A stretch of DNA of 64,000 nucleotides from Bullera alba (taxonomy: Eukaryota > Basidiomycota > Tremellomycetes > Tremellales > Bulleraceae): assembly GCA_001600095.1 (NCBI GenBank), contig BCIX01000001.1:558001-622000 (forward strand), written 5' to 3'. Below, in pieces: positions 1 through 10,719 of this stretch. The translations under genes and the position numbers were made by a program. Under the pieces are notes generated by a model. It did not search any database. It saw only the letters and a program-made list of their open reading frames with translations, and was not told the origin of the DNA. The stretch's first letter is position 1, and each line of letters opens with the position of its first letter.

Positions 1-2925
1 CCTCCTCTCCGGTCGCGAAAACTCGAGAACCTGAATGTCGACCTACGACTCTGGTCAGTCCCATCATGGGCGGGTGGGAGGACTCGCTTACAGTCTTGGG
101 TGGCAGGTCGACGATGAGTTTGCCGTCTCTGTCCCGCATTGTCTTCTCCCGCCGCAACAGGCAGGATTCGAGGATATATTGAACCACGTTGAGGGCTTTC
201 GGATCTTGGTTGAGAAAGGGCACCGTGACGAAGCTGTCGGGGTCAGAAGTATCCTTCCTGAAAAACCTATCCCGACTGTAACATACCTTCGGAAGAATCT
301 GTAGAGGTTGATGTCAGCGCCGTTCCGTGACCAAAACATGTCTGTCATGTGAACTTACGAATAATGTCCCCACGGCTCCAAGCGGAGGAAGTGCCTGTAT
401 GTGTCGTCTTAGCGCACTGCCTGGGAATCCAGCCGAGAATCACTTACAGTAACGAGTACAGGTCATCCAATCTGTTCACAATTGGCGTACCACTGAGTGC
501 CCATCGACGTTGACCTTTGAGCTCGTAACAGGCTTTCGACACCAGCGCAGTCCTGTTCTTGATGTTGTGCGCTTCGTCTAGTACGATACGAAGAAACTCG
601 TCTGAACCACGATCTGGATCAGCCCTGCCGATGTTGCCCTCGCTCAGCGAGCAACTCACGATCATAGATACTGCCACCTTCGTAGTTCGGCTGATCCTTG
701 TTCTTCTTCCATTTTGCAAACTCGCTTGCCAGGGTGCCATAACTCGTGATCAAAACGTCGACCTTTTTGCGTCCTTCCAACGACATCAGGCGATCGATAT
801 CGGTTCTGTCGTTGCCATACCACATAAAGCTGTTCAATGATCCCTTTTCTGACATCTTTCCGAGCTCCTCTCCCCATTGCGATGCTAGGGATACAGGACA
901 AACGACAAGCGTCGCCCTGGGAGGTGCAGCAGCCGACTTGGGCACGGTAGGGACCGCTCTCCACTGGTTGGACAACGTGACTTGCTTGAACTTGCGCCGT
1001 TTCGCGGCTTGTTCGTCTTCCGCAGGTGGTGTCGTTTGCGTCGGGTCGTCAGGAGCGTCGCCTTCACGATTCAAGTGGATGAGTGAGGCCATCATACAGG
1101 TCTTGCCCATGCCTGAATCTCGGTCAGCTGGCAGGTTTGCAGTACTTCCAGCAGCTATACTCACCCATGGCGTCCGCTAAGATACCACCTTTCGACTGAG
1201 TATTCGATGTGGGAAATGTCAAGCTCATCTCTCCGCTGTATGGGTTCCAATAAAATTTGCGGCTCGGGTCGATGTAATCGTCCTCATCCTCGATCTCGAT
1301 CGGCTCTCCAGGCGCTTGCTCTTTCTTGAATGCGTATCTGAGAAATCAGTGTAAGTAAAGTTTGCGTCGTGATAAGCTGGACTTACTCTTCCCATAGCGG
1401 ATGCAAGCTCTGTTCTCGGATACTCGAGTTTCCAGTCTCACGAGCATTCAGCCAGGTCAGAGCTTGTTTCTGATACGGCCGTAGGGTATACAGAAAGGTG
1501 TCTGGTGGTTCGCTCTCCTCCAGCTTGTTATCGCCCATTTGCGCTCTATCCGGGTCAGCTTCAGACGATCTACCAAGCGATATAAATTTCACTCACTTTC
1601 GGTATATCGAGTCAATCTCATTCAATTGCTTGTCATCCAGCTTTTCCGCTTCGTCTCCACTATCCTCCGCGTCTTCCTCATTATCGCTATTCTTGGCCGA
1701 TACTTTGCCTTTGCCCTTGCCACTTGACGATACGCTGCCCTTTGACGGACTCTGACTGCTACGCTTTCGACCGGAAGCGAGGGGTTGAGCGGATGAAGGG
1801 AAGTGTTTCAACGAAGCCTCGTTGATCTGCGCACTGCCGTTTTTCTTCTGTGCAAGCAAGAGGGCGTTGCTCCGTATAGGCTTGACCCCAATTCGGCCTG
1901 GGTGATGATCAGTATCTGAGGAATCAAGAGAGACTCACTGAACAAAGCTCCGAGCGCATCTTTCCTCTTCCTCATCGCCTCCTCCTCTATCGTCTCCTTT
2001 TGCTCCTGCCAAAACGTCCCGTTCTCCTCCCTGCCCACCTTGGTGACGGCTACGAAGGCTTTAGGTGCGAGGTAGACCTTGACGTTGAGCAATATCGTGC
2101 AGCCAGTGGTCAAGGATTGGGGACAGTCGATGACGTGGCCGTCGAGCGAGACTGTACATATTGTCAGAAAGTCCATCGAGAACTCAGCAAAGATTACTCA
2201 CTGACACCAGTGTCCAGCAGGTGGACCAGAAAATTGGCCTCGTTGACTGACAGCCGACCGACTTCGAACCCTCTGTCGTTTCTGAAACGGATGATGTTGT
2301 CTGTCACCGTCTTCGCTGGCACCTTCTTAGCCGGAGGAGCGGCACCTTTCTTGCCCAGCATCGAGCCCAGGGTCATTTGCTTGCCCACTTGCTGCCCCTT
2401 GGCGTTCACCGCCTTTCCATTAACTATTCTCGTTGGGCCTGCTTTCCCATTGGCCCCAACCACCTGTGGCTTTTCCTCGGCTACTTTCGTCTTGGGTCGC
2501 TCGAAGACGACTTTCGATCCGGCGGAGCAGTACCCCTTCCCCTTGGACAAGGACCATCCCTCGCATATGAACTCTCCGAGATAGCCACCAGTGAAGCCAG
2601 GAGGAAGTCCTTGTGATGATGATGGGACTTCTCGAGGAGGGACGGGGCGTTTTAATGGGTTGCTGGAAGACGAGGCGATCGCGGCACCGGACGATGGGGG
2701 CGAATCTAGGGGTACGATATCTGAGCTTCGAGAGTCTGCTCGTTTGGTACGCCTGGGTTCTCCATTGGAGCTAGGAGGGAGTTGCTGAGATACCAGGTCT
2801 TGTGACGGGAGACCTCCATTGATCGACTTTGGGGCTTTGATGCTCGATGGAGGCGCTTCATCTTCGGAATCGGATGAAGGGAAGAATAGATCCTCCTTCT
2901 CGCTTGCAGCGGCCACGGAGCTCAT
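1..2925 (-). CDS. RAD5: RAD5-type SNF2 helicase / E3 ubiquitin ligase, C-terminus beyond the window
   Basis: DNA-dependent ATPase of post-replication repair; the family polyubiquitinates PCNA and remodels stalled forks in the nucleus. The start at 2925 opens an acidic, Ser-rich N-terminus. A HIRAN domain follows (2580 down to about 2040; motifs [12 protein letters not shown] and [14 protein letters not shown]). The SNF2 ATPase begins near 1500 with [12 protein letters not shown]. It shows a Walker A region ending [12 protein letters not shown], a DEAH box ([10 protein letters not shown]) near 570 and the motif RRWALSGTP near 500. At the left edge the helicase linker is readable ([20 protein letters not shown], about 160-220) and the frame runs off position 1. 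The RING finger and second helicase lobe therefore lie outside the window. Several introns of about 50-60 bases are visible. HIRAN plus SNF2 in this order is specific to Rad5/HLTF. Confidence 0.93.
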
Positions 2926-3019
2926 TCTGCGTCGAGCTTGACTGAATCGATCTTCTGGGGGCTAAGACGATCCCAATCCGGCCTTGCCACCTGCTTGTCG
3001 ATGCTCGTAAGTGGACAAG

Positions 3020-3056
3020 ACGCGTTGAAGGACGCGGTTGAAGAGGAAGAACGCGT
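3020..3056. promoter_or_regulatory. Two ACGCGT (MCB-like) boxes upstream of RAD5
   Basis: The palindrome ACGCGT occurs at 3020-3025 and again at 3051-3056, 95-131 bases upstream of the RAD5 start codon, with a near match (GACGCGG) between them. In ascomycete yeasts ACGCGT is the MluI cell-cycle box bound by MBF, which drives G1/S expression of replication and repair genes. The spacing and the nature of the gene fit that role; binding here is inferred. Confidence 0.45.
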
Positions 3057-3129
3057 CCGACAATCGACGGCTAATGTCTGAAATCTCACTGACATTTTGT
3101 GATTTACGTAACTACTACAAAAGTTGACT

Positions 3130-3185
3130 CAGCCGATCGACTCTAGGAGACTCTAGGGACTAGGATCTAGCAGATCTAGCTAACT
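3130..3185. other. CTAG-rich cluster downstream of the trehalose phosphorylase stop
   Basis: Within about 50 bases the tetranucleotide CTAG occurs five times, in partly repeated words (gactctagg, gatctag). It lies just past the stop of the minus-strand gene and upstream of the RAD5 promoter elements. No function is known to me. It is one example of the short-range duplications found in non-coding DNA across the window. Confidence 0.4.
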
Positions 3186-3216
3186 GCGGCACTGAACCCG
3201 CACCTTCTACCTCTGG

Positions 3217-5886
3217 TCACCTCAACGCGCCCTCACCGTCTTCGAGATCCTTGCCGATCATCATTCTCCAGACATTCTCTCCGTCGACTTGCTTTCCTGC
3301 TAGCTTCTCTCCAATCTTCATGTCGCTCAGCAGTTCCTCGTCTTCGCCAGTCTTCTCAAGGCCCAAGACTCGGCTGGCCAAGAACATCCATTTACAAGCG
3401 TTTCCGACGGTCCAGAAGTCCTCGCTCGTGGCGCCGATATCGTCCTTCACCCGGATCATCGGTTGATCATCTTCACCGGCAAACTTCTGAGCAACGGCAT
3501 TGGGGTTGTCAGAGCCCTTGTATTTGCGGTCCTCGGGCAGTGGGCGTTCGACCTTCTTCTTGCCCTGGTAGATGTCCAAAAGGACGTCGGCAACGGCTTT
3601 CGTGTCCCCAGTGGGCACGACCCAGCCGTTCATGCCCTCCTTGACCTGCAAAGGGATACCTCCGGCGTCTGAGGCGATGATGGGAACACGTTTGTTGATC
3701 GCCTGCATAACGTCAGCGATATCCGCCTGGTATTCGAGCACACTATGCGCACCTCGGTGACCTTGACTTCGAAGCCCTCCCTGGTCGACAATTGTGTCGC
3801 CACCCATGCGCCTTGCAGTATGCAGCCGAGCAGTCCATCGCTTGGTGGAGCCCGAACAATCGCGACATCACCCTGGACAAGCTTGTACTCGTCTGAGTTG
3901 AGGATGTCGTGGGCCTTTTCGTAGATGACCGTTCCATCGGGATCATCAACAGATCCGTGGCCCATGATGATCAATTGGGGGCCGCCATCTTCAGGAGGGT
4001 TGTCGAGCTTGGAAAGACGCTTTCGGAAGTCCAAGTATGCTTCGAGCAAGTCGGGGATTCCTTTCATGCATGTCAATCTCAGATTGTGCTAGGCGATATG
4101 CAGTCCACTCACCTTTTGAAGGATCGAATCTGGCCACTTGGCAGATATAGGTCCTCTCAAAGTCGATGGTCGTTCCGCACTGCTGATGACTGAGCCTGTT
4201 GAAGTCCTGCCTGTAATAGCGGAGGGAAGCATGTCCAAAAGGCTTGTTCAGACCGTCAAGAGGGTCTGTAGAGGGTGCCATGTACAGAACAGGTAGGTTG
4301 TCATGAACATTCTTCGGGACGAAGAACTTGACGGGGTGAGCCAAGAACAGGTCGACATCCTTGATGAAGTTGAAGAGGTAGTTCCACGTTCTGTATTGTG
4401 GAGTCGACTCGTCATCCGTGAGGTCGCTCTGGACTATACGCGGAGGCGTGAGTTCTTCATCGTCCTCGCTATACTCTAGCACTCACTCTGAATATGGGAT
4501 CGGAAGATGATCTTGGCATCTGGCCTCTGCTTCTTGATGATGGGGATAAGCGCGGTGACTGAAGGTCGAGTCAGCGCACCTCTCCGGATACTCATCCGTA
4601 ACCCACGTTGCGGATCGTCGATGACGATAAGGTCTGCTTCTATCGCGCCTGTACTCCAGAAAGACTCGTCTGTGGAGTTGTGTCAGCTCGAGACCTCGGC
4701 TATGAATCGGTTAACTTACAGTTCTGGTCAGTCCATAGCTCGAACCACTTCTTGTCCTCGTCTGATAGCTCCACGCCGTCCTCTGCTACGCCTTGAAGCA
4801 CGTTGTGGAACTTCCGCTTGGTGATATCGAAGACTGTTGGGTGACCCTCGGGGACATACCACTTGACATCGAGGTCGACCATCTTCCATAATCGCAAAAG
4901 CGCGTGTCGCATAAGTGCCACTCCTCCGCCTATAACAATTCAGCAAGGTGTTTATCGAGATGAAACATTGGACCTACCTTGAGGAGTTGCAGAGAAGAAC
5001 GCTATACTAGTCTTCTTCTGGTTCAAATGGTTCGACAATGCCAGGAACCGTTTCCATAGCTGCGAGGATTCAAGATCAGCTTCTTTGAAAGACATATTGA
5101 TCCAGTATGACTGACCTCGGGGCTGGTACTTTGCTGGTACTGCAAGATACTGCAAAGGCGGATCTCGCCATCTCCGTCAACCTTGACTCGGTGATCCTTG
5201 GGGTCAGTCTCGGCGACTGTGGCAGAGTGTGTAGCCTTGACCGATCAGCGAGTCTTCATTCTCGTAGGTGAATGGACTCACTGGGTGGAGGTGCTTGATT
5301 GCTTCGCTGACAGCTGCAGTTGCGCTCGCTGGGGTGGACGGAGCAGGAAGCTTGGTGAAGATGGAGGTAGATGGATTGATGACGAAACTAGAGAGATGTC
5401 AGTCTCAGTTTAAGCTACACCTCGCGACCCAGCTGGACGTACGGGATAGCATCTACATGCAGCCAAACAGTAGCAAAGAATTCGACACCGTCAACGTCCT
5501 GTAGCTGCTCTGGGACCGGCTCGGCAATAGCTACGACTCTTGCCTTCGATACCGATCAGTCAGCATATGTACTAACCGATAGCGATCCTCTTATTGATTC
5601 TTTCGTTACTCACGTTCACACTCTTCTCAGTCTGGATCCTGCGGATCAACTTGATCACCTCCTTGCTAAACCCTTTCACGATTTCGGTTCTCTCCTCCTC
5701 GCTCTTACCCTCGACGTCGAATGGATGATGGAACGTCTCGCTATCTGTGACTCCAGTACCATCATGAAGCACCGCCGAGTACTCCATGTCTCCATCGCTG
5801 AAACGACATGCTAGGCCGACGAAGATATCCTGGATGGTGCTCGGTTTGCGCTTCGAGATGTACGAGAGTCTTCGTTTGGGCGTCAT
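3217..5886 (-). CDS. Trehalose phosphorylase / trehalose synthase (GT4, CCG-9 type)
   Basis: Retaining glycosyltransferase-fold enzyme that in basidiomycetes reversibly interconverts trehalose plus phosphate with glucose plus glucose-1-phosphate in the cytosol. The Neurospora relative is clock-controlled gene 9. About 720 residues after splicing, the family's usual size. The start at 5886 gives a basic N-terminus (MTPKRRLSYISKRKPS). The middle carries SYWINMSFKEADLESSQLWK, FFSATPQGGGVALMRHAL, IVIDDPQ and LPVLYMAPSTDPLDGLNK. The nucleotide-sugar lobe has the GT4 E-x7-E element (REGFEVKVTEAI, across an intron near 3735) and VPIIASDAGGIPLQV. About nine short introns interrupt the gene. Trehalose phosphorylase and trehalose synthase names are both used for this family; direction of the reaction cannot be read from sequence. 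Confidence 0.88.
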
Positions 5887-6604
5887 GGTGGGTGGGTATG
5901 TCGAAGAGACTGTTCAGAAATTCTGTGTCTCAAAGCCTACTTATGTGCATACGAACACTCCTAGGTCGATGTTGCCAAGAACGTCGCCGTCGTCGACATC
6001 AACCCGGACCTCGTCGACGATTGAGGCCTGACGAGTGCCTGAAGGCCGGGCAAGGCCGGCTCGGCTTGAGCCCGAGGGCAGTTGACGTCATTCGGAAATC
6101 CGAACAAGTCATTCATCCGCGGGTCGCCTTCGATCCTCTTAGCTTGCTACTTCTGCCCAGTGAACAGGCGACGTCAGTACCGTACATGACACCGGCCGCA
6201 CTTATCCATGGGACATGTCTTTGCCCTCGTTTTATTGACTACCAGGACCAAGTTACTCATACCGCCCGGGAGAGATCTGGCCCCTCGTCATGTCAGCACC
6301 CCCGCCTTTGCTTTGCCACTCGATCTTCGGCCTCAGGGCCGAATTAATAGGAGCAAGCAGACGACAGAGGTGACCTTCCCATGTCCGAGTCGAGGCTCAG
6401 ATCTTAGAGCTTGATTCGAGAGACTAGCACTGGCGGATGAACAGAAGTCGACACTGTTGTTCTTGACGTCAAGGCTAGCCCGATGACTTTCTCAATGTGT
6501 CGACCGCATAGGTCGCTCTGTTCTCACTTCTCATGGTGCAACCCAAATGGCCGATCCATGCTGACTGCTGGTCTCTCACTAATATACAACTCTGATCCTC
6601 ACAA
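5887..6604. other. Intergenic region, trehalose phosphorylase promoter and SEC15 3' flank
   Basis: The 718 bases separate two minus-strand genes. Open frames here (for example 5808-6347 on plus) overlap the trehalose phosphorylase start and lack recognisable protein character. A local duplication of gccgggcaaggccggctcggc is visible near 6040. I see no RNA gene. Confidence 0.6.
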
Positions 6605-9600
6605 CTACCTCCCCGTACCAATCAGTCTATTGACCTCGTCGGCCTCCCTTCTCCGTCTCTCCGCTCGACCTTGGCCCGCTGCTCCACCAGCGGCTGCGGC
6701 CCCTCTACTTAGCTTCGTCAAGATCATCGCCAATGCCGCCGGTTTGACCGCCGAGTACGACATTGACCGGATCGAGGGTTCCATGTATGCCGCGACCGCA
6801 TCCGAGAGTATGATGTTGATAGTCTAGCAAGCCGTCAGCTGCGGATAGGAAGAGGAGCTAGCGAGCAGCTGGGAGGAGACTCACGTGTTTGACTTCGTCG
6901 AATACATGATCGAGCTCGGCTTTGCCCAATCGTTTGATCTCCGCCTCGACGAATGTCACATCTGCTAGCACGCTGGATAGTGCGGCTTCATTCAGTCTCG
7001 GGACCTCTTTGCCGCATAGAGTGTCCTAAGTATGGTCAGGCTTGGTCATCCGCTCTGGGCATCGGACGCTGATGTACTCACCATGAGCCATCTGTTGATC
7101 CTGGAAAGCGCACTCTGGTACGCCCTAGTCTTCACGCTTTCGCTCAATCCAATGAGCACCGAGTCCACATACGCCGTCAGGAATGTGATCATCTCGAATA
7201 CATAAGTGCTCGGTTCGTTGACGGTCGATTGTGGGCGAGGGGGTAGCCATTCGTATTCTGCCAATTCGAAGAATGACTCCAGCTTGGACGCAATGACGGC
7301 GTCGATACGCGCTTCGGCGTCGGTTTGGGCTTTGCCAAACGCTTGGACGGAAGAGAGTTTGACTGGACCGCCCCGTTGTGATGCTCTGCCAGCCCGACAT
7401 ATGGTGAGTGATATCCGAAGTTTACGTTTTTGGCACGTGTTCACTCACCGAAGATTCATCAATACCCCTTCAAGTTCGTCGCATGCAGTCGCAAAGTGTT
7501 CGATGTTGATGACCACTTGAGCGATTTGTGACAAATTGCCCATGCCCTTCAGCCGCTGCACTATCCGTAGGCTGACGTGCTCTGTGAGCAAACCATCGAG
7601 GGACTAGTTTATGATCAGCCAAATTGAGACCATCAATGTATATCGACTCACTTTGCGCAAGACCTCGTCTATGTCCAGATGCTGCTGAGCAACGCCATCG
7701 GTGAATTGATAGAATTGGTCGACGAAATTGCGGATATTGATACAGCACATGGGATATGTTTGGGAGAAAGGCATAGCCTGCGGAAACCCTTGCCTATGGA
7801 GTAAGATTAGCAACGCTACCCAAAAAGTAAACACTATGACAGCTTACATAGCTAGTGACTCGGCTTCGCCCGTTGCAAGCCAACAGACTCCGGACACCTG
7901 GTCGAACTCATCTTGGTCGTTCACCATCATCGGCTGATTGTCATCTTCAGAGACAATCTGGTCGAAGTCTACGCTGAACTTCCGTAGTAGAAGTTCGGAA
8001 TATCGCTGGAAGAGGGTGATGAGTAGACCGTTCAACTCGGTCACATCGTAGCCATAGCCCTGTTGTCACAACCATCAGCTATACTGATGATTCCCCCGAA
8101 AAATGATACTCACCTCTAGAGTTTGCACGAAGAGCAACACATTCGTCTTGCTCTCTAGAAACACTGCCGGCTCCCCGCATCCTTTGAGGCCTTCGCCCAT
8201 AATCTCCACTATCCTTCTGCACATCTCATCCCACAGCTCGTCTACATCTCTCTGTGACCGGAAGCCTGGCATCGTCCGCAGAACATGTGCTTCGATGATG
8301 AAGAAGCCTACGAGCTCCTGCATGAGAATGGGGAGAGTCGAGAGTAGTGTCTCCGGCGTTGTGGACAGTCGAGACGTCAAGATGAGTGTGGCTTGAGTCT
8401 AAAAGAGGTAAGTATCATGTCACGCCGCTTATGAGTTGACGAGAGCTTACCTTCCTGTCACCTTGGTATGATCTCTGGAGCTCGGCCGTGCGTTCCAGCG
8501 TTTCGTAAATGTGTATACACTGATACAGGGGCTTGAAGTCCACAGTGATCTCTTCATTGTCCAAAGCATCGACTGAAACGTAATCAGCCTCTGGCTGCTG
8601 TTCAACGGGGTGATTATCACTTACACTCTACCCTCTCGTTATTCACCATCTCCAAGGCGCCGCCAACTCTAGCCAGCCTCACACCTCCTTCCTTCTCCCT
8701 CTTCGCCCTCCACTTCTTGATTCTCATGCTCATCTGCTCCAAGGCCAATTTGCCAACCTTTGCTCCTGACTCTCTAACGTCAAAGAGCCACGTCTTGGTG
8801 GAGGCGTCGACTGCATCTTTGATGGAAAGGCGCAAGGAGGGTAGGGAAGACTGAACATGGGCATAGAATGGCGTCTGAGAGATTGATGGTGGTGGCAGAT
8901 GTGACAAGTCATCCAGAGACTAATGAGGCACAGTATGTGATCAGTCTTACCCTGCAGTTTTAGACGAGGTCGATACTCACTCTCAATGCTCCCCAGTACT
9001 TCCCTTCACGGATCATCTCGCCGACCCGGTGCACCAGATCCAACAGCCTCAAACAAGTCTGCAGTGTTTCGATAGCGTCATCCATATTGCGCGCCACTTT
9101 CTTCTGTTCCAGCAGTGCCCGTTTCTACAGTAGGTCAGTATTGTAAACCTTCTCGGCGACATGCCTTCTCCCCTAAAGATCGCCCAACGTCGCCCATCTG
9201 GCCGTCCAGCTCGCCTATCCCTCTTTTCAGGTGTACCGTCCCCTGCCGTATCGACAACAACGTCGATACCGACGAGACAAATTCCTACAGGATTAAGCCC
9301 AATCAGCCTATGAGTGATAAATCAATAAAGGAAAAGCACCAACCTCATAATTGCTCTCGCATATCTTCTCAATCTCCTGTTCCTTCTCTTCAACAAATTC
9401 ATCCAGACTCCGAAGGTAGATCTGCTCTGAATCACTGTCTTGTATCGATTTGATCAGTGGTGCAAGCGCTTCGAGATTCTCCGTTGCAGAGGTTGGGTCG
9501 AGCGTGAGCTGTCAACCAGGGGTCAGCTTGACGTTTACCTGAGCGTGAGGAGTAGCTGACCTGTGATAGCTGAAGCTCTATCTCGGCCGATGAGAAGGTC

Positions 9601-9703
9601 GGCCGCTGTTTACGTATCATCTCGACGAGCTGATTCTAGACATGGGCGACGAGTGGATCAGATAATGTGTACAGACAGCTATGATGTTGTGCAACACGGC
9701 CAT
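6605..9703 (-). CDS. SEC15: Exocyst complex component Sec15
   Basis: Subunit of the octameric exocyst, which tethers post-Golgi vesicles to growth sites on the plasma membrane; Sec15 is the effector of the Rab GTPase Sec4. Roughly 790 residues after removal of about a dozen introns. The N-terminus has LRSLDEFVEEKEQEIEKICE, matching the family's opening helices. The middle has KRALLEQKKVARNMDDAIETL and the core has RYSELLLRKFSVDFDQIV followed by EDDNQPMMVND. The C-terminal domain has EPSTYVFEMITFLTAYVDSV and TRAYQSALSRINRWLM. The terminus is a short Ala/Gly/Arg-rich tail ending at 6605. The start is uncertain: I place it at 9703 with a 41-base first intron (9636-9676, donor GTCTGT), giving MAVLHNIIA-NQLVEMIRK. 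A longer upstream exon is possible. Confidence 0.9.
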
Positions 9704-9920
9704 GTTGTCGCTGCAGCACCCGGTGGTCGATCGGATCTGATTCCGTCGTGTTTCAGGTGAAGATGACCAGATTCGAAGACGGGATCTCTTTGGGATCTCT
9801 GCTTGTCGCGTTTCATTCGCACCTTTCCTGCAGTCAGGTCTCTCAGATCCCACAGAATAGACATTCCCATCCAGCAGAGGCAGCGAACGGCGCGCGCGAC
9901 CGACTCAGCGAATCGACGCC
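9704..9920. promoter_or_regulatory. Divergent promoter between SEC15 and elongin C
   Basis: Both genes start from this 217-base gap. No TATA box is evident. An open frame crosses it on the minus strand but does not resemble Sec15, so the SEC15 first exon could be longer than annotated. Confidence 0.5.
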
Positions 9921-10454
9921 ATGTCCGACAACGACTTTGTCCTGCTAGAATCCTATGACGGCTTCACATTTGTCGTTCCACGCAAAGTAGCCTGTGCTAG
10001 CGGTACACTCAAATCCATGCTGGACGAGGACGGTGAGTCCCGAGCTTTCATTCGACTTGATATACAGCTGCTGACCAGTCGCTAGCTGCGTTTGAGGAAG
10101 CTACCAGCAAAAGCTGCAAAATTCAACAACGGTGTGTGCCCATTCCCTCATGAACGCTTCCCGCACCATCTCTCTTTGATCCCTGTCGGAAGGTGTCGGG
10201 TAATGGGGTATTCGCAGGAGAGTCCATCTGACAGCAATCTTAGTGGAGTGGTTCTTCTGAAAGTCATTGAATACCTGGCATACAAGGTACAATACCAAGA
10301 CTTCAACACTGAAGACATCACGGAAGACTTTTCAGATAGGATCGATCCGTACATCGCGCTAGAGCTGTGAGTTCAGATGCTGGCGCCCCGTACGTCACGA
10401 GTCTATTGCTGACGTCCTCTCAGTCTGACGGCTGCCGACTTCCTGGACACATAG
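9921..10454 (+). CDS. ELC1: Elongin C (Skp1/BTB family)
   Basis: Small adaptor of cullin-based ubiquitin ligases and of the elongin complex that handles stalled RNA polymerase II. Four exons splice cleanly: 9921-10032, 10086-10131, 10244-10366 and 10424-10454. The product is about 103 residues, the usual length. It begins MSDNDFVLLESYDGFTFVVP, then has CKIQQRGVVLLKVIEYLAYK (the family's RGI..EKVVEYL..K segment) and ends IALELLTAADFLDT, the hallmark C-terminus that contacts partner proteins. The middle intron is chosen with its acceptor at 10242-10243, because the earlier AG at 10216-10217 breaks the conserved frame. It shares a divergent promoter with SEC15. Confidence 0.93.
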
Positions 10455-10719
10455 ACTGAAGAGAAAATTGGATGAAAGCTATGGACACGAAATAACGACG
10501 GAAGCACGAGAATGGCAAAGTCGCAATGTTGTAACATCAACGGGATGAGAAGATCAGTACCTGGCGTACCTGCCAGTGCTTAATCTCTCTTGGCATCTGG
10601 ATGACCGACGATGCTGGGCAATCTCAGAGCACGGAAAGGCGCCAAAGAGAGCAGGACGCGAGGCTGCATCGAAAGAAGTGTGGTCGCACATCGCTATATG
10701 CATGTGATCTTCGAATCGA
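10455..10719. other. Convergent 3' intergenic gap
   Basis: This 265-base gap lies between the stops of elongin C and cactin. I see no feature in it. Confidence 0.6.

Noticed and set aside
5808..6347. A 179-codon plus-strand frame over the start of the trehalose phosphorylase gene
   Set aside because: It overlaps the coding start antisense and has an Arg/Cys/Ser composition typical of shadow frames.
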